Assembly: GCA_002342685.1 (NCBI GenBank)
Contig: DDQN01000010.1
Span: forward strand, 1-10,456
Direction of reading: 5' to 3'
Source: Vibrio sp. UBA2441
Lineage (GTDB): Bacteria; Pseudomonadota; Gammaproteobacteria; Enterobacterales; Vibrionaceae
Length of the DNA: 10,456 nucleotides
Every line of letters begins with the position of its first letter. Positions within the stretch are counted from its first letter, which is position 1. This document shows, one piece after another, positions 1 through 5,215 of the stretch. Below the pieces are notes generated by a model, which made no database searches, was not told the origin of the DNA, and worked only from the letters and a program-made list of their open reading frames with translations. The position numbers and the translations under genes are program-made.

Positions 1-63
1 AGTTCATTGCACAGCGTTGATATCGTTGATGTTCGGAATGAGAAAACCAGTATGCGCGAGTAG
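1..63 (+). CDS. Possible 3' end of an upstream gene (partial)
   Basis: Frame 1 is open from the first base and closes with TAG at 61-63, giving 20 residues that end in ..RNEKTSMRE. The residue mix is hydrophilic and looks like a normal protein C-terminus, but 20 codons cannot establish coding. The other forward frames either stop early or give a less protein-like peptide. If real, it lies on the same strand as the membrane protein gene that follows and ends about 75 bases before it, so the two could share a transcript. No family can be recognised. Confidence 0.3.
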   Translation, partial: SSLHSVDIVDVRNEKTSMRE

Positions 64-136
64 CTATTAATGATAACCACCGAGGTTTTACGTATCTAAA
101 TTTTTATTCGTGCAACGCTTTATTGAGGGATATAAG

Positions 137-721
137 TTGCTGAGCCGCCTTTCTCAAATCAATTTTTACTTACAAATCACGAATTCTCAGGGAATCATGC
201 GGCGCTATTTTGTTGTCAATGGCTTCGATGGAGCCCTCACCATGTTAGGAATTATTATTGGTTTCTTGTTTAGTTCACCCGCCGATCTCGAGGTTATTAT
301 TAATGCCTGCATGGGGGCGACTATTGCTTTGGCCGTAAGTGGTACCAGTAGTGCTTATGTTAGTGAACAAGCAGAACTACGCTTGAGCCTGAGCAATCTT
401 CAGGACGCGATGTTAACCAAGTTACAGGAAGGAGCTCATGCCGAAGCAGCGCGTTGGGTACCCGTGTTAATCGCAATAGTTAATGGATCTGCACCGCTAG
501 TTATTTCTTTATTAATTATTAGCCCTCTGTGGCTGTCAAACCAAGGCGTTAGCTTACTTGTTCCACCATTACAGATGGCAATTGCGATTGCCTTCCTGAT
601 CATTTTTTTATTTGGCGTATTTCTTGGTCGACTATCTGGAGAAACCTGGTTAATCAGTGGTCTTAAAACTCTGGTAATCGCAACGCTGACAATGGCCTTA
701 ATCTATCTGTTTACAGGTTAA
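137..721 (+). CDS. VIT1/CCC1-like integral membrane protein
   Basis: About 194 residues with roughly five hydrophobic segments, the layout of the VIT1/CCC1 family of iron/manganese transporters. The N-terminal part reads ..RRYFVVNGFDGALT, and the family-typical Asp-Gly sits in the first membrane helix (Asp31, Gly32 from this start). A Met lies in the second helix (Met59) in a CMGAT context, like the metal-path Met of VIT1. The loop between helices 2 and 3 is short (about 30 residues), so the large metal-binding domain of plant VIT1 is absent. Start choice: a GTG at 110 is in frame but has no ribosome binding site. The TTG at 137 follows GAGGGA (125-130) by 6 bases and is preferred. An ATG at 197 would remove the conserved pre-helix region. 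Metal transport is inferred from the family; the substrate is unknown. Confidence 0.75.
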   Translation: MLSRLSQINFYLQITNSQGIMRRYFVVNGFDGALTMLGIIIGFLFSSPADLEVIINACMGATIALAVSGTSSAYVSEQAELRLSLSNLQDAMLTKLQEGAHAEAARWVPVLIAIVNGSAPLVISLLIISPLWLSNQGVSLLVPPLQMAIAIAFLIIFLFGVFLGRLSGETWLISGLKTLVIATLTMALIYLFTG

Positions 722-763
722 CCATAAATTTGAAGGGCTATTTTCTGGCGAAGATTATCAACG

Positions 764-801
764 TTCTGTTGTATTACACTGCTTCTGTTGTATTACATTG
801 C
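764..801. repeat. Tandem 19-bp duplication at the end of the glycine-zipper gene
   Basis: Two adjacent 19-base units (764-782 and 783-801) share TTCTGTTGTATTACA and end in CTGC or TTGC, so they match at 18 of 19 positions. The right-hand copy contains the last two codons and TAA stop of the minus-strand glycine-zipper gene. The left-hand copy is therefore a duplicated gene end lying just downstream. Confidence 0.8.
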
Positions 802-1284
802 AATGTCCACACGAACATACCCAGTCAGGTATACAACACGCACCTCATCTCCCGCTGTAAAAAGCATATGTGGATCTACATCCTGAAGCACCATCACTTG
901 GCTGCCATCATCTAAGTTGATCATCATTTCAATGAGTTGGTATTGCTGAATGTGTGTTGAGTCACCGTGTTTATTAGCGGCTGCACTGCCAAGTAAGACA
1001 CCCAGAACTGTTGCGATATCCTGACCCGAACCTCCGCCAAATTGATGACCAATAACGCCACCCACTACTGCACCACCAAAGGTTTTCCAGCCAACATTCC
1101 GGTCTTCTATCAACTGTGTCTGGGTGATATGCCGAATGGATTCTACTCTACCATAGACGACCTTTTCTACCGGGACGGCTTTGTTTCGTTCATAGGCTGC
1201 AACCGTCGAAAAACTGGTTATCAAAAAGAACAATGGCAGCAGTCCACTAACACATTTAGTTAGGTTTGGGGTAAACAGAAACAT
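793..1284 (-). CDS. Glycine-zipper envelope protein (SlyB/17-kDa antigen-like)
   Basis: A 163-residue exported protein. Residues 1-30 form a signal peptide (hydrophobic core GLLPLFFLITSF, cleavage probably after VAA at 28-30). There is no lipobox cysteine at the cleavage site, so unlike SlyB it does not look like a lipoprotein. Residues 69-107 are a glycine zipper (FGGAVVGGVIGHQFGGG..) of the 2TM glycine-zipper type found in outer-membrane-associated proteins. A C-terminal beta-rich domain of about 50 residues follows. The ATG at 1284 is preferred over an in-frame codon at 1332 because GGAG sits 8 bases upstream and the signal peptide then starts at residue 1. It probably has its own promoter (near 1320). 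The molecular role is unknown; an envelope-integrity function is inferred from the family. Confidence 0.75.
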   Translation of the reverse strand: MFLFTPNLTKCVSGLLPLFFLITSFSTVAAYERNKAVPVEKVVYGRVESIRHITQTQLIEDRNVGWKTFGGAVVGGVIGHQFGGGSGQDIATVLGVLLGSAAANKHGDSTHIQQYQLIEMMINLDDGSQVMVLQDVDPHMLFTAGDEVRVVYLTGYVRVDIAM

Positions 1285-1319
1285 GGGTAACTCCCTTTGG
1301 TCTTGCCTAATATTTGACC

Positions 1320-1325
1320 AGTATA
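1320..1325 (-). promoter_or_regulatory. Possible -10 element of the glycine-zipper gene
   Basis: On the minus strand TATACT lies at 1325-1320, placing a start site near 1313 and a leader of about 28 bases before the ATG at 1284. No good -35 hexamer stands at the right distance, so this is a weak call based on position and the -10 match alone. Confidence 0.35.
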
Positions 1326-1415
1326 CACCCATTTGTTTTTACGAATCGATCAATGGTCAATAGACACTACACAGATCAGAGAAACTTGATTAAATAATGA
1401 CTTAATGAAGTAAGA

Positions 1416-1440
1416 CATCAAGTGTCCGAAACACTCAATG
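1416..1440 (-). other. Minus-strand RNA hairpin dependent on G-U pairs
   Basis: Read on the minus strand, CATTGAGTGT pairs with ACACTTGATG across a TTCGG loop. All ten pairs form if two G-U wobbles are allowed. On the plus strand the same positions are C-A mismatches, so the structure favours RNA made leftward, the direction of ffs and the glycine-zipper gene. It lies in the 1333-1475 gap, where I see no gene. Function unknown. Confidence 0.4.
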
Positions 1441-1475
1441 AGGGGCGCAAACCTGATTCACGAAAGGCAGATAGC

Positions 1476-1503
1476 AAAACGCCGCTTATAAAAGCGGCGT
1501 TTT
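1476..1503 (-). terminator. Intrinsic terminator of ffs
   Basis: A 12-bp stem (AAAACGCCGCTT / AAGCGGCGTTTT) with a four-base loop (ATAA) begins 5 bases past the mature 3' end of the 4.5S RNA and ends in a T tract on the minus strand. It is nearly symmetric and could also stop plus-strand transcription. Confidence 0.85.
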
Positions 1504-1507
1504 AAAT

Positions 1508-1615
1508 GGGTGGAAGCCCCAGCCACATCCCGGCACACAAGTCACTCGCCATGGCTGCTTCCTTCCGGATCTGACCAGGTCAACGAGGTATTGTTGCGGG
1601 AGGACCAGGGCCTCC
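1508..1615 (-). ncRNA. ffs: 4.5S RNA, bacterial signal recognition particle RNA
   Basis: The minus strand carries the conserved SRP RNA apical domain, including GGTCAGATCCGGAAGGAAGC with the GGAA tetraloop and the asymmetric-loop strands that bind the Ffh M domain. It is flanked by CTCCCGCAAC upstream and GTGTGCCGGGATGTGGCTG downstream, as in E. coli 4.5S RNA. The ends were set by pairing GGAGGCCCTGG with CTGGGGCTTCC at the base of the long hairpin plus the 3' CACCC, giving about 108 nt. The promoter implies a 5' leader of about 33 nt that RNase P would remove, as in E. coli. It works with Ffh and FtsY in co-translational membrane targeting. In E. coli ffs also lies next to ybaY and ybaZ, whose counterparts are in this window. 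Confidence 0.96.
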
Positions 1616-1656
1616 ATAGATTCTGTTTCACTAGCCGTAACCAGTGAGTGCGAAGG

Positions 1657-1685
1657 ATTATCGGCTATCCCTTGTTGCATTGCAA
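1657..1685 (-). promoter_or_regulatory. ffs promoter
   Basis: On the minus strand TTGCAA (1685-1680) and GATAAT (1662-1657) are separated by exactly 17 bases. The predicted start is near 1649, about 33 bases before the mature 4.5S RNA. Spacing and position fit a sigma-70 promoter for a processed precursor. Confidence 0.65.
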
Positions 1686-1741
1686 GCTATCTTGCGACTA
1701 ATTTTCCGCTTTGTTGTTCAAGTGCCTATTTATTGTTCTTG

Positions 1742-2350
1742 TTAGGCTTTTTCTTGTTCAATCACAGACAATTCTGTTAATGCTGCAATCACTTCCTGCT
1801 CTCCGCAGACCTGCACAGCCTTCATGCCTACTCGCTGAGCCGCCAGTACATTATCCCTGTTGTCATCCAAAAAAAGGACTTGCTTTGCATCTACATCCAG
1901 TTCATTCAATACGTGTTGATACGCCGCTACATCTGGTTTAGCCAACCGCATAAGATGCGAAACAAACACTTGGTCAAAGTATTCTGGGATATTAAATTCG
2001 TTCATGATGCGTGGGTAATGCAGCTCATTGGTATTGCTTAATACTGCAAGCCGATACCTGTTTCTTAATGTGGAAAGCAGCGCTGGCATAGCCGGAAACA
2101 TCTGAGTTGGCCATGCGGTGAATTCCTTGATAACCGCTTCTGGTGTCACCTCTAATTTCAGCTCATCAATCAAACGCTGTGCAAAGACTTCAGCGCTTAT
2201 ATTACCTTTCTCAAACTCGATACCTGTCGGAGATTTAAACCAGGCGGAAATCGTTAATGGTTCACTCTTATTTAACCATTGACTCGGAAGGGGGCTCTCC
2301 CCTAACCCAATGACCACTCTACCTAAGTCAAAAAGAATTACGTCGTACAT
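1742..2350 (-). CDS. HAD-superfamily phosphatase (YihX-like, subfamily IA)
   Basis: 202 residues, the normal size for a small cytoplasmic HAD phosphatase. Motif I is FDLGRVV with nucleophile Asp8. The usual second Asp is Gly10, the DLG form also found in YihX-type sugar-phosphate phosphatases. Motif II is LSNTNELH (Ser105), motif III is the Lys of RLAKPD (Lys138), and motif IV is LFLDDN (Asp162, Asp163). A helical cap lies at about residues 20-85. The SNTNELH stretch and the YQHVL segment after the motif III lysine resemble E. coli YihX, an alpha-D-glucose-1-phosphate phosphatase, but the substrate is not determined. The ATG is preceded by GGAG at a 5-base spacing. It is divergent from the alkyltransferase-like gene 49 bases away and upstream of ffs on the same strand, with no clear terminator between. 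Confidence 0.88.
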   Translation of the reverse strand: MYDVILFDLGRVVIGLGESPLPSQWLNKSEPLTISAWFKSPTGIEFEKGNISAEVFAQRLIDELKLEVTPEAVIKEFTAWPTQMFPAMPALLSTLRNRYRLAVLSNTNELHYPRIMNEFNIPEYFDQVFVSHLMRLAKPDVAAYQHVLNELDVDAKQVLFLDDNRDNVLAAQRVGMKAVQVCGEQEVIAALTELSVIEQEKA

Positions 2351-2399
2351 AAAAACTCCATGTATGATTAAAAGCAGTTAAATCAATCCAGAGACCAGT

Positions 2400-2702
2400 A
2401 TGGATCAATTTCTACAACAAATCTTTGTCGTCATTCATCAAATCCCTTACGGTAAAGTGTCTACTTACGGCGAAGTCGCTAAAATGGCAGGCTATCCCGG
2501 TTACGCTCGTCATGTAGGTAAAGCACTATCTAACTTACCCAAAGACACTCAACTTCCATGGTTTCGAGTGATTAACAGTGCAGGGAAAATTTCGTTGAAG
2601 GGCGAGTGTTATTCTCGCCAAAAAGAGAAACTTGAAGCTGAAGGGGTCGAGGTAAGTGATTCAGGCAAAGTCAAAATTAAAACGTATAAATGGCAGCTTT
2701 AA
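2400..2702 (+). CDS. atl: Alkyltransferase-like protein (ATL, YbaZ-type)
   Basis: A 100-residue protein made only of the DNA-binding/alkyl-recognition half of O6-alkylguanine-DNA alkyltransferase. The active-site PCHRV motif is PWFRV here, with Trp54 in place of the methyl-accepting Cys, so it cannot repair by transfer. ATLs instead bind and flip O6-alkylguanine and hand the lesion to nucleotide excision repair. Family features visible are Tyr23 in STYGEVA, the Arg finger in GYARHVG (Arg37), and the conserved IPYGKVSTYG start. E. coli YbaZ has PWHRV, so Phe55 differs from that version. The start ATG has only a weak AGAG upstream. It is divergent from the HAD gene and convergent with the YbaY lipoprotein gene. 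Confidence 0.92.
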   Translation: MDQFLQQIFVVIHQIPYGKVSTYGEVAKMAGYPGYARHVGKALSNLPKDTQLPWFRVINSAGKISLKGECYSRQKEKLEAEGVEVSDSGKVKIKTYKWQL

Positions 2703-2712
2703 TACTGCCATT
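2689..2712. terminator. Weak bidirectional hairpin between convergent genes
   Basis: AATGGCAG pairs with CTGCCATT across an 8-base loop at the end of the alkyltransferase-like gene, 10 bases before the lipoprotein gene's stop. It could end transcription from both sides, but neither side has a good uridine tract. Confidence 0.4.
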
Positions 2713-2721
2713 CTCTGTCAC

Positions 2722-3153
2722 TTATCGGGTTCCAATTAACTTTAAGTTAACCGAAGTACTATTTTTTGGGTCGGTAATTACCGGGTAAATAGTATCGGTA
2801 GTAAACCTTAGCTTGCCATTAAGAGTAATTTTGCCTCGGACACTATAACGATGGTTTGCTTTTATATCGTTCGCATCGTAACTGAGCGCAAAATCGAATG
2901 GGACTTGCTCTCCATCAGTGGTAAATATTTGTTCTGCAATAACGATAGAAGCGGCATCAGCTCGTGATACATCTTCCAGAGTAACCGTCACTTCTGCTTC
3001 CGGTGGCAGTGCGATTCTTTCCCTATAATAGATAACACCTTCGACAGACTGCATCATCGGTTCCTGCTTCATGGTTAGTGATTCAGTCGTTTCACAACCC
3101 GACAAAAATAACGCAAATAACACCGTAGTGATTGCTAAGAATCTTTTCTTCAT
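2722..3153 (-). CDS. ybaY: YbaY-family lipoprotein
   Basis: A 143-residue lipoprotein. The signal peptide MKKRFLAITTVLFALFLSGC ends in a clear lipobox with Cys20. The residue after Cys is Glu rather than Asp, so Lol export to the outer membrane is expected. Residues about 35-140 form one beta-rich domain (VEGVIYYRERIALPPEAEVTVTLEDVSR..) typical of the YbaY/YscW-like family. The ATG at 3153 is preferred over a TTG at 3171 because the signal peptide then begins normally with MKKR and AAGAG lies just upstream. In E. coli ybaY is next to tesB and near ffs, and the same association is seen here with tesB divergent. The precise function is not known. Confidence 0.87.
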   Translation of the reverse strand: MKKRFLAITTVLFALFLSGCETTESLTMKQEPMMQSVEGVIYYRERIALPPEAEVTVTLEDVSRADAASIVIAEQIFTTDGEQVPFDFALSYDANDIKANHRYSVRGKITLNGKLRFTTDTIYPVITDPKNSTSVNLKLIGTR

Positions 3154-3204
3154 TACTTTTCTCTTATTCAACTAATTTCAACAACGCCATATAATAAATA
3201 ATCC

Positions 3205-3233
3205 TTGTATTTAGATCTCTTAAAATGTATCTA
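3205..3233 (+). promoter_or_regulatory. Possible tesB promoter
   Basis: TTGTAT (3205-3210) and TATCTA (3228-3233) are 17 bases apart, and the overlapping TCTAAT (3230-3235) matches the -10 consensus better. This gives a leader of about 30 bases before tesB. The match is moderate and the region is very AT-rich, so chance is possible. Confidence 0.3.
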
Positions 3234-3270
3234 ATTAACAGAATGTTGACATTGGCTGAAAGAGGAACGC

Positions 3271-4131
3271 ATGAGTAAACCACTACAAGCTTTATTAGAA
3301 CTATTAAAACTGGAACAGCTTGAGCAAGGATTGTTCAGAGGACAAAGCGAGCATTTAGGGCTACCCCAGGTTTATGGCGGGCAGGTTATCGGGCAAGCTC
3401 TGTCAGCCGCAAGATATACAGTAGACAGTGATCGCACCGTTCATTCATTTCACAGTTATTTCCTTTACCCGGGAGACCCTCAAAAACCCATTATTTATGA
3501 CGTCGAAAATTTAAGAGATGGAAGAAGTTTCAGTACTCGCCGAGTAAAAGCAGTACAGAACGGCAGGCCCATTTTTTATCTCACTGCCTCTTATCATGGC
3601 GAAGCTGAGGGCTTTGAGCACCAAAATTCAATGCCAGAGATTGATGGCCCCGAGAATTATCAATCAGAAACCGAATTAGCTAACCAAATAGCTGAATTTC
3701 TGCCTGAGCAAATCAAACAAATATTCTGTGGTGAAAAACCAATTGAAGTTCGTCCGGTTACAGTAATTAACCCATTAAAACCAGTTAAAGCCGATCCAAA
3801 ACAATATTTATGGATTAAAGCTAATGGCACTGTTCCTGATCAACAAATCATTCACCAATATTTATTGGCTTATGCCTCAGATTGGGGGTTCTTAGTGACG
3901 TCAATGCACCCGCATAAAGTAACATTAATGACCCCTAATTTTCAGGTAGCTACGATTGACCACTCCATGTGGTTTCATCGCCCATTTAGAATGGATGAAT
4001 GGCTGTTGTACGCGATTGAGAGCCCTACCGCCAGCAATACGCGTGGTTTAGTGCGCGGTGAAATATTTAACCAACAAGGTCACTTAGTTGCTTCTGCTGT
4101 ACAAGAAGGAGTAATGAGATTTACCAAATAA
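3271..4131 (+). CDS. tesB: Acyl-CoA thioesterase II
   Basis: 286 residues, the same size as E. coli TesB, with two tandem hotdog domains (about 10-115 and 155-284). It hydrolyses medium- and long-chain acyl-CoA to free fatty acid and CoA in the cytoplasm. The catalytic residues known in the E. coli enzyme fall at the same numbers: Asp204 in AYASDWGF, Thr228 in ATIDHSMWFHRPF and Gln278 in AVQEGVMR. The N-terminal hotdog has the expected VYGGQVIGQAL and HSFHSYFLYPGD blocks. The start ATG follows AGAGGAACGC, a strong ribosome binding site. It is divergent from ybaY and convergent with the DecR-like regulator gene. Confidence 0.96.
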   Translation: MSKPLQALLELLKLEQLEQGLFRGQSEHLGLPQVYGGQVIGQALSAARYTVDSDRTVHSFHSYFLYPGDPQKPIIYDVENLRDGRSFSTRRVKAVQNGRPIFYLTASYHGEAEGFEHQNSMPEIDGPENYQSETELANQIAEFLPEQIKQIFCGEKPIEVRPVTVINPLKPVKADPKQYLWIKANGTVPDQQIIHQYLLAYASDWGFLVTSMHPHKVTLMTPNFQVATIDHSMWFHRPFRMDEWLLYAIESPTASNTRGLVRGEIFNQQGHLVASAVQEGVMRFTK

Positions 4132-4144
4132 CCTGTACAGGTTA
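4129..4144. repeat. Perfect 16-bp palindrome between convergent stop codons
   Basis: TAACCTGTACAGGTTA is a perfect palindrome that begins with the tesB stop codon and fills the whole gap up to the regulator gene's stop. As RNA it would be a 6-bp stem with a GUAC loop, without a T tract. It may be a protein-binding site or a minimal bidirectional transcript end. Confidence 0.6.
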
Positions 4145-4615
4145 TCAGTCGTCTATTGGCAGAGCCGTTGTGTACTTCAACGGCTCCATGGCAAAGGTAG
4201 ATGTAACGTTTGAAATGCCATCGACACTATTAACCAGTTTTTTATAAAACTCATCGAAACACTTCATGTCTTCGACCTGAACTTTCATCATATAGTCGTA
4301 TTCACCCGCCATTCGATAAAACTCCATCACTTCTGGGAATGGTTTAACCGTTTCAACAAATCGATGATACCACTCGTGTGAGTGATCAATGGTTTTGATC
4401 ATGACAAAAGCAGTGAACAAGAGTCCCAACTTTTCTGGGCTAAGCAATGCAACTCTTTTGTTAATAACCCCATTGTCTTCGAGTCGTTTTAACCGCTTCC
4501 AACATGGTGTTGTGGTTAAATTTACCGATTCTGCAAGTACATTTAACGAAACCGTGCTGTCTTTTTGTAAAATCGATAATAATTTTCGATCTATTTTATC
4601 CAGTTCTACTTTCAT
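4145..4615 (-). CDS. decR: Lrp/AsnC-family regulator, DecR (YbaO)-like
   Basis: 156 residues with an N-terminal winged helix-turn-helix (about 5-60; recognition region LTTTPCWKRLKRLEDNG) and a C-terminal RAM/ligand-binding domain (about 66-150) with the conserved Gly of MAGEYDYMMKV. Long stretches (DKIDRKLL, AxxVNLTTTPCWKRLKRLED, EWYxRFV, MAGEYDY, LVNSVxGxSxVTSxFAM) agree with my memory of E. coli DecR/YbaO, the activator of cysteine-detoxification genes. DecR also maps near tesB in E. coli. Assignment as the DecR orthologue is therefore likely but unsearched. The ATG has only a weak GGGT upstream. A close match to the Lrp consensus lies 15-29 bases before the start, which suggests autoregulation. 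Confidence 0.88.
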   Translation of the reverse strand: MKVELDKIDRKLLSILQKDSTVSLNVLAESVNLTTTPCWKRLKRLEDNGVINKRVALLSPEKLGLLFTAFVMIKTIDHSHEWYHRFVETVKPFPEVMEFYRMAGEYDYMMKVQVEDMKCFDEFYKKLVNSVDGISNVTSTFAMEPLKYTTALPIDD

Positions 4616-4629
4616 AAACCCAGCGTTTA

Positions 4630-4644
4630 TAGCAAAATTTTCTA
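4630..4644. promoter_or_regulatory. Lrp-type operator upstream of the DecR-like gene
   Basis: TAGCAAAATTTTCTA fits the published Lrp consensus YAGHAWATTWTDCTR at 14 of 15 positions. It overlaps likely -10 sequences of the regulator gene (TATAGA or TATAAA on the minus strand), a position suited to self-repression. The binding protein is inferred. Confidence 0.5.
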
Positions 4645-4712
4645 TAGCTTACCCACTAAAGAGCAATCTACCTAGGCTTAACTGCGTAAACAGAGCAGTT
4701 ATCACCCTACTA

Positions 4713-4727
4713 ATGCAAAAATTGCAT
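4713..4727. promoter_or_regulatory. Second 15-bp AT-centred palindrome
   Basis: ATGCAAAAATTGCAT has perfect 6-base arms (ATGCAA/TTGCAT) around AAA. Its length and AT-rich centre resemble Lrp-family sites. It lies about 100 bases upstream of the DecR-like gene. The surrounding 4645-4910 stretch has no gene on either strand that I can support. Confidence 0.4.
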
Positions 4728-4910
4728 CGTATCTCACCAAATGTAATACCCATTTGAATTCTGCTCTGATTAAAACGGTAGATATAAGACAAAAAGAGAA
4801 ATGTGAAATGAATTTTGAGCTAATTCCATAATAGTGGTCAATAAGTAACCATGTTGATTTTGCTAATATTTGTCAAACAGAAATAATTCTCTATTAATGT
4901 GACAATTAGA

Positions 4911-4939
4911 TTGCAATTATATTTCAGTGTATATACAAT
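4911..4939 (+). promoter_or_regulatory. Promoter of the 46-codon gene
   Basis: TTGCAA (4911-4916) and TACAAT (4934-4939) are separated by exactly 17 bases. Transcription would start near 4946, leaving a leader of about 77 bases before the small gene's ATG. The -10 matches consensus at 5 of 6 positions. Confidence 0.55.
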
Positions 4940-5022
4940 AAACATACACTTGATAGACGCAGTATAGCGAAAGTTAAAGGTACTTTTCTCTTTATGAACT
5001 AACCCAAAACGGGAGATACATT

Positions 5023-5163
5023 ATGGTAAACCGAGATCTACGTAGCGCACTAAAAACATGGCACGACAGCGAAATCACTGAATACAATGAAGCACCATTC
5101 GTACTACGAATCGTTGGCGCGGTTATTGTTGCAGCATCAACTATGCTGGCACTGCTTAACTAA
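5023..5163 (+). CDS. Small single-pass membrane protein (46 aa)
   Basis: An ATG preceded by GGGAG at a 7-base spacing opens a 46-codon frame ending in TAA. The first 24 residues are charged and polar (MVNRDLRSALKTWHDSEITE then YNEA). Residues 25-45 are one hydrophobic helix (FVLRIVGAVIVAASTMLALL) ending almost at the C-terminus. It has a plausible promoter at 4911-4939 and a terminator at 5183-5215, so it looks like a monocistronic gene. I do not recognise the family. It sits between the DecR-like regulator (divergent) and the RND pump operon (convergent). Membrane location is inferred from the helix, and no function should be assumed. Regulation by the DecR-like protein is possible because the Lrp-type sites lie upstream, but this is untested. 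Confidence 0.72.
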   Translation: MVNRDLRSALKTWHDSEITEYNEAPFVLRIVGAVIVAASTMLALLN

Positions 5164-5182
5164 TCATTAGTTATTGTGGTTA

Positions 5183-5215
5183 TTAAAGGAGGGCGTTAAT
5201 TTGCCCACCCTTTAA
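5183..5215 (+). terminator. Terminator of the 46-codon gene
   Basis: TTAAAGG pairs with CCTTTAA and GGGC with GCCC around an 8-base loop, with a small internal mismatch. A T-rich tail (CCTTTCTTTGTTTTATT) follows. It lies 20 bases after the small gene's stop codon. Confidence 0.65.

Noticed and set aside
730..915. Plus-strand 61-codon frame
   Set aside because: It overlaps the real minus-strand glycine-zipper gene and the tandem repeat, has no good ribosome binding site and encodes a low-complexity His/Tyr-rich peptide.
1441..1475. Resemblance to a c-di-GMP riboswitch (GCGCAAACC..CGAAAGGC)
   Set aside because: Only short fragments look similar. The GEMM tetraloop/receptor layout and the second conserved stem are absent.
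1486..1680. Minus-strand 64-codon frame
   Set aside because: It coincides with the 4.5S RNA gene and its promoter; the conserved bases are explained by SRP RNA structure.
1742..2350. HAD protein as a catalytically dead enzyme because motif I is DLG, not DxD
   Set aside because: The DLG form occurs in active YihX-type HAD phosphatases, and motifs II to IV are intact.
3246..3251. Perfect TTGACA -35 hexamer before tesB
   Set aside because: A 17-base spacing would place the -10 across the tesB start codon, so it cannot serve tesB's main transcript.
4389..4757. Plus-strand 122-codon frame
   Set aside because: It is antisense to the DecR-like gene, with no family resemblance and no ribosome binding site.
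4691..4768. 8-bp inverted repeat CAGAGCAG/CTGCTCTG 62 bp apart
   Set aside because: The arms are short for the distance and there is no T tract or second element; chance is a sufficient explanation.
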